From assembly GCF_032337115.1 (NCBI RefSeq), contig NZ_JAVXZY010000012.1, positions 62,001-126,000 on the forward strand: 64,000 bases of DNA, given 5' to 3'. Made by a program: the position numbers and the translations under genes. Source of the stretch: Roseateles_C aquae. GTDB taxonomy: Bacteria; Pseudomonadota; Gammaproteobacteria; Burkholderiales; Burkholderiaceae_C. The notes beneath the pieces were generated by a model. It was not told the DNA's origin, made no database searches, and saw nothing but the letters and a program-made list of their open reading frames with translations. Of this stretch, positions 35,234 through 44,427 are shown in pieces. Positions within the stretch are counted from its first letter, which is position 1. Each line of letters opens with the position of its first letter.

Positions 35234-35770
35234 ATGAATCAGACTGTTCTGTCCCCGGTGGCAAGCGCCACCTCCCCCAGCGGCAAGGCCGGCAGCGGCC
35301 GGATCGCCGTGATCTGTGCGAGCTGGCATGCCGATATCGTCGGCCAATCTCGTGAGGCCCTGCTGGCCGAGCTCAAGGCCGAGGGCTGGCCGCCCGACCG
35401 GGTCGATGTCTACGAGGTGCCTGGCGCCTTTGAAATCCCGCTCCATGCGCTGAAGCTGGCCCGCGCCGGCCGGCACCGGGCCATCATCGGCTGCGGCCTC
35501 GTCGTTGACGGCGGCATCTACCGGCACGACTTCGTCGCTCATGCGGTGATCGATGGCCTGATGCGGGTGCAGCTGGACACCGAGGTGCCGGTCTTCTCGG
35601 CCGTGCTGACGCCGCAGCAGTTCCATGAGCACGAGGAGCACCGGCAGTTCTTCCATGCCCATTTCGTCAAGAAGGGCCGTGAGGTGGCGCAGGCCTGCCT
35701 GCGCACCTTGCGCTCGCTGGAGGCGCTGAGCGTGCCGGATTGGGCAGCCGACGCCGCCGAAGCGGCATAA
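35234..35770 (+). CDS. ribH: 6,7-dimethyl-8-ribityllumazine synthase, type II
   Basis: A 178-residue lumazine synthase with AVICASWHADIV at the N-terminus, VPGAFEIPLHALKLA, and GCGLVVDGGIYRHDFVAHAV. The last block and the QFHEHEEHRQFF tail match the type II (RibH2) enzymes first described in Brucella and Mesorhizobium, not the icosahedral RibH1. It joins the ribityl-diamine with a four-carbon phosphate in riboflavin synthesis. No other rib gene is adjacent. The ATG at 35234 starts a 24-residue Ser/Ala-rich leader. Expression is controlled by the FMN riboswitch. Confidence 0.93.
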   Translation: MNQTVLSPVASATSPSGKAGSGRIAVICASWHADIVGQSREALLAELKAEGWPPDRVDVYEVPGAFEIPLHALKLARAGRHRAIIGCGLVVDGGIYRHDFVAHAVIDGLMRVQLDTEVPVFSAVLTPQQFHEHEEHRQFFHAHFVKKGREVAQACLRTLRSLEALSVPDWAADAAEAA

Positions 35771-35850
35771 ACGCGCTTCACGATCCCGCTGCCGGCTTGT
35801 ACAGTCGGCAGCAGCCCGCGCCTGAGGCGGGCCAGGGAGTCGAACTGGAC

Positions 35851-36615
35851 ATGCAAGCCGACCGGCCAAGACAGCGAGGCCTTCGCTCTGCCCGCCTGGG
35901 CCTGGCCACGTTAGGCGCGCTCGCCATGGGCAGTGCCCAAGCCGACCCCGGCTACTACCTGCTGCGGCCCTATGAGCAGGCCGGCCATGGCACGGTGGAA
36001 CTGCGTTACTGGTCGGTCAAGGCCGATGCCGGCGGGCCCGCCACGCTGTGGCCCGAGCTGGGTGCCAGCTACGGCCTCAGCCGCCGATGGACGACGCGGC
36101 TGCTGGCCAGCTTCATCGGCACCGCCGACAGCGCCGTCAAGCTGAGCACGCTGAACTGGCAGAACGACTGGCTGCTCAGCGCCGCCGACAGCGACCACGA
36201 GCTGGCGCTGCACACCCAGTACATCAGCGAGCGCGGCTATGACGGTGGCTTTGCGCTGGAAATCGGCCCGGTCTTTCAAACCGAGTTCGGTCTGACGCGG
36301 CTGAACCTGAACCTGCTGCTCAGCCGCGAGTACAACGAGGACGCCGCCGCCAGCACCCAGCTCAAGTATCAGTGGCAGGTCTCCCGCCCACTCGGCCCGG
36401 GCTGGCGGCTGGGCCTGCAGGGCTTTGGCGAGCTGGGCAACTGGCTGCACTGGGCGCCGCACAAGAGGCAGTCGCACCGCGCCGGCCCGTCTTTTCAACG
36501 CGACTGGCAGCTGGCCAATGGCCAGGGCCTGTCGCTGCAGGCAGCGCTGCTCTTTGGCTCGACCTACACGCAGAACGGCAAGATGTTCTCGGCGCAGCTG
36601 CAGTGGAGCTACTGA
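35851..36615 (+). CDS. exported beta-rich protein, possible outer-membrane barrel
   Basis: A 254-residue protein. A signal peptide (about 1-32, basic start, ending SAQA) leads to a body of alternating hydrophobic strands with many Tyr/Trp residues (GTVELRYWSVKA, LALHTQYISERGY, LQLSWSY-like C-terminus ending QLQWSY). This is the pattern of an outer-membrane beta barrel of about ten to twelve strands. A ribosome-binding site AGGGAG lies 13 bases before the ATG. I do not recognise a named family. Confidence 0.7.
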   Translation: MQADRPRQRGLRSARLGLATLGALAMGSAQADPGYYLLRPYEQAGHGTVELRYWSVKADAGGPATLWPELGASYGLSRRWTTRLLASFIGTADSAVKLSTLNWQNDWLLSAADSDHELALHTQYISERGYDGGFALEIGPVFQTEFGLTRLNLNLLLSREYNEDAAASTQLKYQWQVSRPLGPGWRLGLQGFGELGNWLHWAPHKRQSHRAGPSFQRDWQLANGQGLSLQAALLFGSTYTQNGKMFSAQLQWSY

Positions 36616-36656
36616 GCAAGCCCTAGACTGCAGGGCCACTGCCGCCCTGCTGTTCC

Positions 36657-39600
36657 ATGCCCCAAGTCGCCACTGCCCACGATCCCGTTCTTGATGCCCT
36701 GCTGTTGATGGGCGGCAGCCGTGGTGCCGGTGGCCTGGCCCTGTTCCTTCAGGCGCTGGACTGGGATCAGGCCGGCGATGTGATCGGGCACGAGGCCAGC
36801 GTCAAGCAGCGGCTGCAGCAGCTCCACAGCGAGGGTCAGGTCTTGCAGCCGCCGGGCAAGGGCTATCTGGCCGACGCCAGCGCACATGCCGAACGCCTGC
36901 AGGCCCTGCTGCGGCGGCCTGAGGCCAGTCTGTACTGGCAAGCCATGGTCTGGGCCGGTGGCGGCGGCCACGGCCGCCTGGACCCGCAGCCGCGCTGGGT
37001 CAGCCTGCGCAATCGCGGCGAGATGGTGTCCTTGCTGCGCCTGCTCTGCTTTGCCGGCCTGGATTTGCCCAGCCTGAAGGCCTTGCTGAACGGGCCGCTG
37101 CTGGAGCTGAATCAGCCCAGTCTGCTGGCGGAAGCCTTGTTGCAGCCCTGGCTGCCCGAAGCCTTCGGTGCCATCGCCGGCGAGCCGCGCGAATGGCTGC
37201 TTGCCCGGCTGCTGGCCGCCGTGCCAGCGGCCTCGGACCAGGGCCGTCAGCTGCGCGAATGGATGCAGCAGCGCGCGGCGGCGGCACCCGAGCAGTTGTC
37301 GGCACTGGAGCGCGTGCAGATCGCCGAACGCCGGCTGCTGGCGCTGCAACTTGATCAGCTGCCTGCCCTCATCGCCGGCCTTCCCGAAGCGCAGCGCGCG
37401 CTGATCGAAGCGGGCTTGCTGGCCCAGCGTGGCGACTGGCAGGCTGCGGCGGCCGGCTTTGAAGCCGCCTTCAAGCTGCTGCGCGGCCAGAGCAAGCAGC
37501 GCCGTGAGCTCTGCTCCGATGCGCTGCAGCGGTTGTATGTGCTTTCCCTGCTGGCCCAGCCCGATCCAAAGGCCTGGACGCAGGCGCGCAAGCATTGCGT
37601 TAACGAATCCGGCTCACGCAAGCCCTCGCCCTACGAGTGGTGGGGGCTGTGGGCCCATGCGATCGCGGTGCGCCTGGGCGATGAGGCGCTGGAGCCCGAG
37701 GCGCTGGCCTATCTGCCTGGGCTGGAAACCCGCGAACACGCGCTGGAACAGGCCGCCAACCGGCTGCTGCTGGCCGCCTGGCTGGGCCGCGAGGCGCCGG
37801 GCTGGCCCGCTGCCGCGGCACGGACACTGCGCGATCGCCTGCTGACGCTGGGCGAGACCTGGCTGGCCGCCTGGCTGGACGATGCCTTGCAGCGCCTGGA
37901 TCTCGGCGTGGCGCCGCTCACGATTGCCGAGCGCCCGGCCGCGATGCTGGCGCCGCCGCAGGAGGCCTGGCGCGATGCGCTGGCCGCCATCGTGGCGCTC
38001 GACCAGCCGGCAGTGGCCAGCCCGGCCGCCGCCGAGGTCGAGCTGGCCTGGTCGCTGCGCCTGGACGAGGAGGCGCGGATTCAAGCCATCCTGCCCCTGG
38101 AGCGCAGCGAGGGCGCGCGCGGCCAGCTGAAGCTAAAGCCGGTGACCTGGTCGCGATTGAAAAAGCTCAGCAACCTCCTGCCCCGCGATGCGGCGGTGCT
38201 GCGCCATCTGGAGCGGCCGGCCTGGGGCGGGGTCAACAGCTACCAGCTCGACCTCAGTGCCGCGCTGCAGGCCCTGCTCGGCCATCCCGCCGTGATGTTT
38301 GATGACGCGCCAGGTCAGTGGGTGGAGCTGGTCGAGGCCCAGCCGGAGCTGGAGGTGCTGCGCCGGCCGGGCCCGCCCGAGCAGTTCGAGTTCCGCATCC
38401 ACCCGCCCTTGTCGGCGGCCACACCGCCGCGCCTGTTCGATTGGCAGGGCAGCAACCCGGAAGTCGAGATTGCCAAGCGCAACAGCCAGCGCGTGCTGCG
38501 CGACGGGCCGCGGCAGGCCCGGCTGCTGCGCATCAGCGCGGCGCAGCGCCGTGTCGCCGAGCTGCTGGCCCAGGGCTGGACGGTGCCGGCCAGCGCCAGC
38601 GCCGAACTTAGCGCCGCGCTGCAGGTGCTGGCCGGGCATTTCCATCTGCACAGCGATGCCGCGGGCGGCCAGCTGGTCGAGGGCGACAGCCGGCTGCGCG
38701 CCCGCCTGGCACCGCAGGGCGAGGGCCTGACGCTGCAGCTGGTGGCCCAGCCCTTCGGCGCCTTTGGCCCGGCGGTGACGCCAGGCCTGGGCCGCGAGCG
38801 CCTGCTCTGCCTGCACGAGGGCCTGAGCCTGGCCACCGAGCGCGATCTGGCCACCGAAGCGGCGCACCGCCGCGCGGTGCTGGAGGCCTTGCCTTTTCTG
38901 GACGCCGAGCAGGCGCCGGAGCTGCCCTGGCTGCTGGATGACGCGGAGGATGCACTGCACGCCGTCGAACTGCTGCCCACGCTGCCGGCAATTGCCGCGC
39001 TGGACTGGCCCAAGGGTCGCGCCCTGAGGGTGCAGCCGGCCAGCAGCGAGGCGCTGAATCTGAGCGTCAGCAGCGGGCGCGACTGGCTGGGCTTGAACGG
39101 CAGCTTGCGTGTGGACGAGGGGCAGATCTTGTCGCTGCAGCAGCTGATGCAGCTGGCCCGCGGTGCGCGCAGCCGCTTTGTCAGCCTCGGCGAGGGGCAG
39201 TACCTGGCGCTGAGCGAGCGGCTGCGCCAGCAGTTGCACGACCTCGACGCGCTGGGTCAGCAGAAGAAGGGCCAGCTGCAGCTGCCGCTGGCCAGTGCCA
39301 GCTGGCTGGAAGACACGCTGGACGGCGTACAGCTCAGCGGCGATGCCGATTGGCAGCAGCGCGTCGATGCGCTGGCCGCGGCGGCGACGCAGCCGGTGCA
39401 GGCGCCGGCCGCGCTGCGTGCCGAGTTGCGCGGCTATCAGTTCGACGGCTATGCCTGGATGTTGCGCCTGGCCCGCGCCGGGCTTGGTGCCTGCCTGGCT
39501 GACGATATGGGCCTGGGCAAGACGGTGCAGACCTTGGCCCTGCTGATCGAGCGCGCGGCGCTGGGCCCGGCCCTGGTGCTGGCGCCGACCTCCGTCTGCG

Positions 39601-40805
39601 CCAACTGGCTGGCCGAGGCCGAGCGTTTTGCCCCAGGCCTGCGCGTGCAGCTTTATGGCGAGGGCGGCCAGCGGCAGGCGCAGATTGAGTCGGCCGCCGC
39701 CGGCGATGTGCTGATCGCCTCTTATGCACTGGCGCAGATCGACGCCGAGCTGTTTGCCTCGCGGCCCTGGGCCAGCCTGGTGATGGACGAGGCGCAGGCG
39801 CTGAAGAACGCCACCACCAAACGAGCCAAATCCGTGGCCGAGTTCGAGGCCGGCTTCAGGCTGGCGCTGTCGGGCACGCCGGTGGAAAACCGGCTGGCCG
39901 ATCTGTGGTCCATCATGAACCTGATCAACCCGGGGCTGCTGGGCAGCGCGTCGCAGTTCAACGAGCGTTTCGCCCAGCCGATCGAACGCCAGCAGGACCC
40001 GGCCGTGCGGGCCCGGCTGCGCCGCATCGTCGCGCCCTTCCTGCTGCGCCGGACCAAGGCCCAGGTGCTGCAGGACCTGCCACCGCGCACCGAGATCGTC
40101 CATCTGGTGCAGCCCGGCCCACAGGAGCAGGCCTTTCTGGAGGCGCTGCGCCGCGAGGCCAAGCAGAGCCTGGCCAGCCAGGCGGCCGCGGGAGGCCAGG
40201 CCGGCGGCGCCACGCTGCAGGTGCTGGCCGAGCTGATGCGGCTGCGCCGCGCCGCCTGTGATCCTCGCCTGGTGGCACCCGAGCTGGGCCTGGCCGGCGC
40301 CAAGGCCGACGAGTTCGAGCGCGTCGTCGCCGAACTTGTCGCCGGCCGCCACAAGGCCCTGGTGTTCAGCCAGTTCACCGATTTCCTGAAGCTGCTGGCC
40401 GCGCGGCTCGACGCGATGGGCCTGGCCTATCAGTACCTGGATGGCAGCACGCCGGCGGCCGAGCGGGCGCGGCGGGTGGCGGCCTTCCAGCGCGGCGAGG
40501 GCGAGCTGTTCCTGATCAGCCTGAAGGCCGGCGGCTTTGGCCTGAACCTGACCATGGCCGACTATGTGCTGATCGTCGACCCCTGGTGGAACCCGGCCGC
40601 CGAGGACCAGGCCATGGGCCGCGCCCACCGGATGGGCCAGCAGCGGCCGGTGACCGTCTACCGCCTGGTCACCGCCGGCTCGATCGAGGAGCGCATCATC
40701 GAGCTGCACCGCGACAAGCGCAGCCTGGCCGACAGCATGCTCGAAGGCCAGGACCAGGCCGAGGTGCTGGACGCACGGGCGCTGGCGGCGCTGCTGCTGG
40801 GTTGA
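36657..40805 (+). CDS. SNF2-family DNA-dependent ATPase/helicase-like protein
   Basis: A 1382-residue protein. The first 900 or so residues have helical, Leu/Ala-rich repeats with no clear catalytic motif. The SNF2 motor follows: Walker A DDMGLGKTVQT (about 948), DEAQALKN (about 1043), SGTPVENRLADLWS, FLLRRTKAQVL, then the C-terminal helicase half with VFSQFTDFL, YLDGST and QAMGRAHRMGQ (about 1230-1360). It remodels DNA-protein complexes, as in the RapA and bacterial SWI/SNF groups. The N-terminal region is unassigned. No methylase or restriction gene lies beside it, so a defence role is not supported. Confidence 0.9.
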   Translation: MPQVATAHDPVLDALLLMGGSRGAGGLALFLQALDWDQAGDVIGHEASVKQRLQQLHSEGQVLQPPGKGYLADASAHAERLQALLRRPEASLYWQAMVWAGGGGHGRLDPQPRWVSLRNRGEMVSLLRLLCFAGLDLPSLKALLNGPLLELNQPSLLAEALLQPWLPEAFGAIAGEPREWLLARLLAAVPAASDQGRQLREWMQQRAAAAPEQLSALERVQIAERRLLALQLDQLPALIAGLPEAQRALIEAGLLAQRGDWQAAAAGFEAAFKLLRGQSKQRRELCSDALQRLYVLSLLAQPDPKAWTQARKHCVNESGSRKPSPYEWWGLWAHAIAVRLGDEALEPEALAYLPGLETREHALEQAANRLLLAAWLGREAPGWPAAAARTLRDRLLTLGETWLAAWLDDALQRLDLGVAPLTIAERPAAMLAPPQEAWRDALAAIVALDQPAVASPAAAEVELAWSLRLDEEARIQAILPLERSEGARGQLKLKPVTWSRLKKLSNLLPRDAAVLRHLERPAWGGVNSYQLDLSAALQALLGHPAVMFDDAPGQWVELVEAQPELEVLRRPGPPEQFEFRIHPPLSAATPPRLFDWQGSNPEVEIAKRNSQRVLRDGPRQARLLRISAAQRRVAELLAQGWTVPASASAELSAALQVLAGHFHLHSDAAGGQLVEGDSRLRARLAPQGEGLTLQLVAQPFGAFGPAVTPGLGRERLLCLHEGLSLATERDLATEAAHRRAVLEALPFLDAEQAPELPWLLDDAEDALHAVELLPTLPAIAALDWPKGRALRVQPASSEALNLSVSSGRDWLGLNGSLRVDEGQILSLQQLMQLARGARSRFVSLGEGQYLALSERLRQQLHDLDALGQQKKGQLQLPLASASWLEDTLDGVQLSGDADWQQRVDALAAAATQPVQAPAALRAELRGYQFDGYAWMLRLARAGLGACLADDMGLGKTVQTLALLIERAALGPALVLAPTSVCANWLAEAERFAPGLRVQLYGEGGQRQAQIESAAAGDVLIASYALAQIDAELFASRPWASLVMDEAQALKNATTKRAKSVAEFEAGFRLALSGTPVENRLADLWSIMNLINPGLLGSASQFNERFAQPIERQQDPAVRARLRRIVAPFLLRRTKAQVLQDLPPRTEIVHLVQPGPQEQAFLEALRREAKQSLASQAAAGGQAGGATLQVLAELMRLRRAACDPRLVAPELGLAGAKADEFERVVAELVAGRHKALVFSQFTDFLKLLAARLDAMGLAYQYLDGSTPAAERARRVAAFQRGEGELFLISLKAGGFGLNLTMADYVLIVDPWWNPAAEDQAMGRAHRMGQQRPVTVYRLVTAGSIEERIIELHRDKRSLADSMLEGQDQAEVLDARALAALLLG
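36833..36846 (+). repeat. 14-nt recurring word, copy 5
   Basis: Exact GGGTCAGGTCTTGC near the start of the SNF2 gene, again read as GGT CAG GTC TTG (Gly-Gln-Val-Leu). Confidence 0.7.
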
Positions 40806-40905
40806 GCTTCAGCGGAGCAAAGCACAACGCTCGGGCATTGTTCGTGCCGGGCGAGGCGGCGTGCACAATGGTCTGGATGCAGGCAGGCGGTATCAGGAGT
40901 CGTGC

Positions 40906-41787
40906 ATGAACAGGCAGCTGCCTCTGGCTCAGCGCTGGCGGTGTGTCGCCGGGGGTCAGGTCTTGCGCCTAGGGCGCTGTGTCACTTTCCTGAGCGTTGC
41001 CCTGCTCATGCTGGCCGGCCTGGCCCAGGCCGAGGAGCGCAGCCGGGTGCTGCACCTGTGCGTCGACGAATTGCCGCTCTATCCCTGGCGCAGCAACGAG
41101 GGCCATGGCCTGGCGCCGCGTGGCCTGGACTTCCTGCTGATCGAGACGGCGGCCCAGCGCCTGGGCCTGCGGCTGGAGATCGCCGCCCAGCCCTGGAAGC
41201 GTTGCCAGATCGATCTGCAGCGTGGCCAGCAGGATGCGGCGCTGGGCATGAGCTTCCGGGCCGAACGACTGGAGCTGGGCGTTTTTCCGATGCAAGACAG
41301 CGAGGCTCAGCCGGACGACGCCCTGCGCATGCGCCGGGAGCGCTACAGCTTCTACAAGCGCAGCGATCAAGGCCTGAGCTGGGACGGCCATCGCCTGATA
41401 GGTGCCGAAGGCCAGCCGCTGCGGGACTTGGTGGTCGGCGCGCAGGCCGGCTATTCGGTGGTCGAGCAGCTGCGCAGCCTGGGCCTGAAGGTGGACGACG
41501 GCACGCGCAGCGCCGAGGCCAATCTGGAGAAGCTCTTGCGTGGCCGGGTGCAGGCGGTGGCCCTTCTCGCTGGCGAGGGCGACGATCTGATCAAGCGCGA
41601 TCCGCGCTGGAGCCAGTCCATCAGCCGGCTCGATCCGCCGCTGGTCGAGAAGTCCTATTACCTGGTCTTCTCGCGTGCCTTTTTTGCCGCCCAGCCGCAG
41701 CTGGCGCGGCAGCTCTGGGCCGAACTGGCCCGGGTGCGCGAATCGGCCGATTACCGGCGCGCCGAGGCGGAGCTGCTGCGCCGCTGA
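40906..41787 (+). CDS. solute-binding-protein-like periplasmic protein (SBP_bac_3 fold)
   Basis: A 293-residue exported protein. A rather long signal peptide (about 1-44) is followed by VLHLCVDELPLYPW, LDFLLIETAAQRLGL and PWKRCQIDLQRGQQDAALGMSF-like segments, then an SBP_bac_3 second lobe with LRDLVVGAQAGYSVVEQL. Stand-alone members in these bacteria are often periplasmic sensors or of unknown role. No ABC permease is nearby. A ribosome-binding site CAGGAG precedes the ATG. The 14-nt word lies inside its leader region. Confidence 0.75.
   Translation: MNRQLPLAQRWRCVAGGQVLRLGRCVTFLSVALLMLAGLAQAEERSRVLHLCVDELPLYPWRSNEGHGLAPRGLDFLLIETAAQRLGLRLEIAAQPWKRCQIDLQRGQQDAALGMSFRAERLELGVFPMQDSEAQPDDALRMRRERYSFYKRSDQGLSWDGHRLIGAEGQPLRDLVVGAQAGYSVVEQLRSLGLKVDDGTRSAEANLEKLLRGRVQAVALLAGEGDDLIKRDPRWSQSISRLDPPLVEKSYYLVFSRAFFAAQPQLARQLWAELARVRESADYRRAEAELLRR
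40953..40966 (+). repeat. 14-nt recurring word, copy 6
   Basis: Exact GGGTCAGGTCTTGC preceded by GG, in the signal-peptide region of the solute-binding-like gene, read as GGT CAG GTC TTG. The signal peptide is unusually long here, as if the word had been inserted. Confidence 0.7.
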
Positions 41788-41805
41788 GGCCGCGCACCAT
41801 TGGGC

Positions 41806-42780
41806 TCAGACGGCCGCGGCGATGCGCTGCAAGGCCCGCGTGTCGACGGCCACGTCCAGGTGCTTGAGGCCGGGCAGCACCTCCACCTTCAGCAGCGGCT
41901 GCAGCGGCTCCAGCAAGGGGGCGTATTGTTCGGCGCGGAAGATTTCGTCCTTGGCGCCGACCAGCAGCAGGCAGGGGCGGCGGATGCCGCGAACATCGGC
42001 CAGATAGTCTTCATGCGGGCGGAAGGACAGCTGCAGCCGGTAGGAGTAAGCCAGGGTGCGCGTCGCGGCGGCCTCGGGCGGCAGCGCGAAGGCCAGCACC
42101 GGCAGCTGTTGGAACAGGCGCAGGCCGAGCTTGTCCAGCAGCGTCAGCGCAATCATCCGCGGCACGTTGGCGCGCACCCAGCCGCCGGACTGCGGGCGCG
42201 CGGTCGGCGCCGCCTGGTGCAGCATCGGCGCGAGCATGACGTAGCGGTCGAACAGTTCGCCATTGGCGCCACCGGCGCTGCGCAGCGTGAAGCCGCCACC
42301 CGACGACAGGCCGACCAGGCTCAGCGTCGCTTTCGGGTGTTGCTGGCGCAGCAGGGCCACGAAGTCGGCCAGGTCATCATCGAGCTGGCCAATGTAGTCG
42401 ACATCGCCGCGCCGCCCCGAGGCGCCGTGGCCGCGCATGTCCAGCGCATAGGCTTGCAGCCCTTCGGCCTGCAGATGGCGACCGATCGCATGCATATTGT
42501 GGCTGTCGCCCGAGGAGCCATGCACCAGCACCGCGATGCGGCTGGGTGCGCCAGCGGCCGCGTAGCAGCGATAGGCCAGCGCTGCACCGTCGCGGGCCCG
42601 GTAGCTTTGCAGCGGCGGCAGATCGCGGTAGTCGGCGCGTGCGCCCGCCTCGGCCAGGCTGGCCAGGGTGCTGCGCGGTGCACGGCTGGGCCAGGCCAGC
42701 AGCAGGGCGATCAGGGCGCCCAGGCCCAGCAGGCCGCTCAGCAGGGCGGTGGTGATGGTGTGGAGGAGGCTCGCGTTCAT
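41806..42780 (-). CDS. membrane-anchored alpha/beta hydrolase
   Basis: A 324-residue protein with an N-terminal hydrophobic segment (about 7-29) that probably anchors it to the membrane. The alpha/beta hydrolase fold has oxyanion segment VHGSSGDSHNM, LDMRGHGASGRRG, nucleophile elbow GLSSGG (S159), an acid in LLLVGAKDEIF and the histidine in GLKHLDVAV. This is the lysophospholipase/monoacylglycerol lipase-like group. Substrate unknown. It is convergent with the solute-binding-like gene. Confidence 0.85.
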   Translation of the reverse strand: MNASLLHTITTALLSGLLGLGALIALLLAWPSRAPRSTLASLAEAGARADYRDLPPLQSYRARDGAALAYRCYAAAGAPSRIAVLVHGSSGDSHNMHAIGRHLQAEGLQAYALDMRGHGASGRRGDVDYIGQLDDDLADFVALLRQQHPKATLSLVGLSSGGGFTLRSAGGANGELFDRYVMLAPMLHQAAPTARPQSGGWVRANVPRMIALTLLDKLGLRLFQQLPVLAFALPPEAAATRTLAYSYRLQLSFRPHEDYLADVRGIRRPCLLLVGAKDEIFRAEQYAPLLEPLQPLLKVEVLPGLKHLDVAVDTRALQRIAAAV

Positions 42781-42918
42781 GGTCGACAGGTCCGCTCGGT
42801 GGTGATGGACGCCATCGTCACGGCCTGCAGGCGGCTGGCCCAGTGCATTGCGATGAAGGCCGGCGGCGCCGGCGCCAAGCGTCGCAGACGGTCGCAGATG
42901 GTCGCCAGCGGTGGCGCG

Positions 42919-43353
42919 CTACTCGACCAGGATGGCGCGGTGCTTCAGCGCCAGATGGATCTTGTCGGCCAGGGTTTCCTTGTTGAAGGGCTTGACCACA
43001 TAGCCGCAGGCGCCGGCCTGGGCGGCGCGGATGATGTCGTCCTTGCGGCCCTCGGCCGTGACCAGCAGCACCGGGATCTTGCGCAGCGCATCGTCGGCCG
43101 GCTTCAGCTTGATTGCCTCCAGCATCTCGAAGCCGTTCATCTCCGGCATATTGATGTCGCTGAGCACGAAGTGGATAGGCTCACCGGACCCGACCGAGAG
43201 CTCCAGCTGGCGCAGCGCCTGCAGGCCGTTCTCGGCTTCATGGATGCGCTTGAAGCCGATCTCGCGCAAGAGGCTGGAGATGATGCGGCGCATCGTCGAG
43301 AAATCGTCGACGACCAGGAAGCAGAAGTCTTCGCGCTTGACCGTCGTTACCAT
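42919..43353 (-). CDS. cheY: CheY-like chemotaxis response regulator
   Basis: A 144-residue single-domain receiver with acidic pair D16/D17 in LVVDDFST, phospho-acceptor D66 in LSDINMPEMNG, T99 in VTAEGRK and K121 in VVKPFN. FSTMRRII and the DDIIRAAQAGACGYVVKPF segment match flagellar-motor CheY proteins. About 12 extra N-terminal residues are present. The start at 43353 was preferred because GGAG stands nine bases upstream. It lacks any che or fli neighbours, so it may be one of several CheY copies. Confidence 0.88.
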   Translation of the reverse strand: MVTTVKREDFCFLVVDDFSTMRRIISSLLREIGFKRIHEAENGLQALRQLELSVGSGEPIHFVLSDINMPEMNGFEMLEAIKLKPADDALRKIPVLLVTAEGRKDDIIRAAQAGACGYVVKPFNKETLADKIHLALKHRAILVE

Positions 43354-43397
43354 GGCAGTTCGCTCCACATGGCGCACATCTTAGACAGGCTCATGCC

Positions 43398-44315
43398 TTA
43401 GCCAGCGGACGCCAGGCGGAGGCGCGAGAAAAAGTGACGCGCTGCGCCGCTGATCGGATCGACAAAGGCGATTTCGCGTGCCAGCAGCTGCAGCGGGGCG
43501 CTGAAATCGGCTTGAGTCTCTGCAGGCTGCAGCGTCGGGTAGATGCGATCGCCGCAGATCGGCAGTCCGAGCGCATTCATGTGCGCGCGCAGCTGGTGCT
43601 TCTGCCCGCTCAAGGGGCGCAGCTCGTAGCGGGCCAGGCCGTCAGGCAGGCGCTCCAGCAGGCGGATCTCGGTCTCGGCATTGGGCTCACCGTCGACCTC
43701 CTGCATCTGCATGAAGGCGTCAGCGCGCTCCTGCAGCCGGCTGCGCCGGGTCAGCGGCAGGGCCAGATCCTCACGCCAGGGCGCAATCGCCTCGTAGACC
43801 TTGTCGACGCTGCGCTCGCGGAACAGGCGTTGGTAGGCGTCGCGCTGGGCCGGCTGTATGCAGAACAGCGTCAGGCCGGCGGTCTCGCGGTCGAGCCGGT
43901 GGATGGGCGTCAGCGTGGCAATGCCGGTGCGCCGCGCCAGGCGGGTCAGCAGCGTCTGCTGCACATAGCGGCCCTTGGGCGTGACCGGCAGGAAGTGCGG
44001 CTTGTCGGCCACCAGCAGCGCATCGTCCTGATAGACGATGGTTTCCTCGAATGGAATTTCGTTCTCGTGCGCCAGCAGCCGGTAGTAGAAGACTCGCTCG
44101 CCATGGCGGTAGGCGGCATCGGGGGGCAAGGCCTGACCCCGCTCGTCCAGCACCTCGCCACGGCTCATGCGCGACTGCCAATCGCCGCGTTCGACCAGCG
44201 GCAGCCGCTCGGCCAAAAAATCCAGCAGCCACCGCCACGGCCCGGCCGGGCAGGCCACCGCACTGGCCGCCACGCCGTGCAGCAGCGGCAGATCAGGCTT
44301 GGGCGGTCGGGTCAT
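43398..44315 (-). CDS. RluA-family pseudouridine synthase
   Basis: A 305-residue RNA-modifying enzyme with an N-terminal S4-like region (RMSRGEVLDERG) and the catalytic aspartate D142 in HRLDRETAGL. LLVADKPHFLPVTP and GQKHQLRAHMNALGLPICGD complete the RluA pattern. It isomerises uridine in rRNA or tRNA; which position is not readable, since RluA, RluC, RluD and TruC share these motifs. A dispersed repeat lies just upstream of its start. Confidence 0.9.
   Translation of the reverse strand: MTRPPKPDLPLLHGVAASAVACPAGPWRWLLDFLAERLPLVERGDWQSRMSRGEVLDERGQALPPDAAYRHGERVFYYRLLAHENEIPFEETIVYQDDALLVADKPHFLPVTPKGRYVQQTLLTRLARRTGIATLTPIHRLDRETAGLTLFCIQPAQRDAYQRLFRERSVDKVYEAIAPWREDLALPLTRRSRLQERADAFMQMQEVDGEPNAETEIRLLERLPDGLARYELRPLSGQKHQLRAHMNALGLPICGDRIYPTLQPAETQADFSAPLQLLAREIAFVDPISGAARHFFSRLRLASAG
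44126..44139 (-). repeat. one-mismatch copy of the 14-nt word
   Basis: GGGTCAGGCCTTGC on the minus strand in the pseudouridine synthase gene, differing only at position 9; encodes Gly-Gln-Ala-Leu in the same phase (GGT CAG GCC TTG). Confidence 0.55.
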
Positions 44316-44344
44316 CGAGTGTCACTCGCAAGACTCAAGGACCA

Positions 44345-44424
44345 AGCGACGCCCGAGGATCCGGCTCCGCCGGGCCTACGGGCGTGCCCCCTTGAGGGGG
44401 CGCGCGCAGCGCGTAGGGGGTGGG
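44345..44424 (-). repeat. dispersed intergenic repeat, third copy
   Basis: On the minus strand this reads CCACCCCCTACGCGCTGCGC, then CCCCCTCAAGGGGG, and ends GGATCCTCGGGCGTCGCT, matching 27282-27442 and 28353-28430. It occupies the spacer between the MurA paralogue and the pseudouridine synthase. Confidence 0.75.
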
Positions 44425-44427
44425 CTG

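Noticed and set aside
38133..40709. 858-residue open frame opposite the SNF2 gene
   Set aside because: A GC-rich shadow frame with no conserved motif and a Gln/Arg/Ala composition, opposite a gene with clear helicase motifs.
36657..40805. Defence-island helicase
   Set aside because: SNF2 motors occur in defence systems, but there is no methylase, nuclease or phage-related neighbour here.
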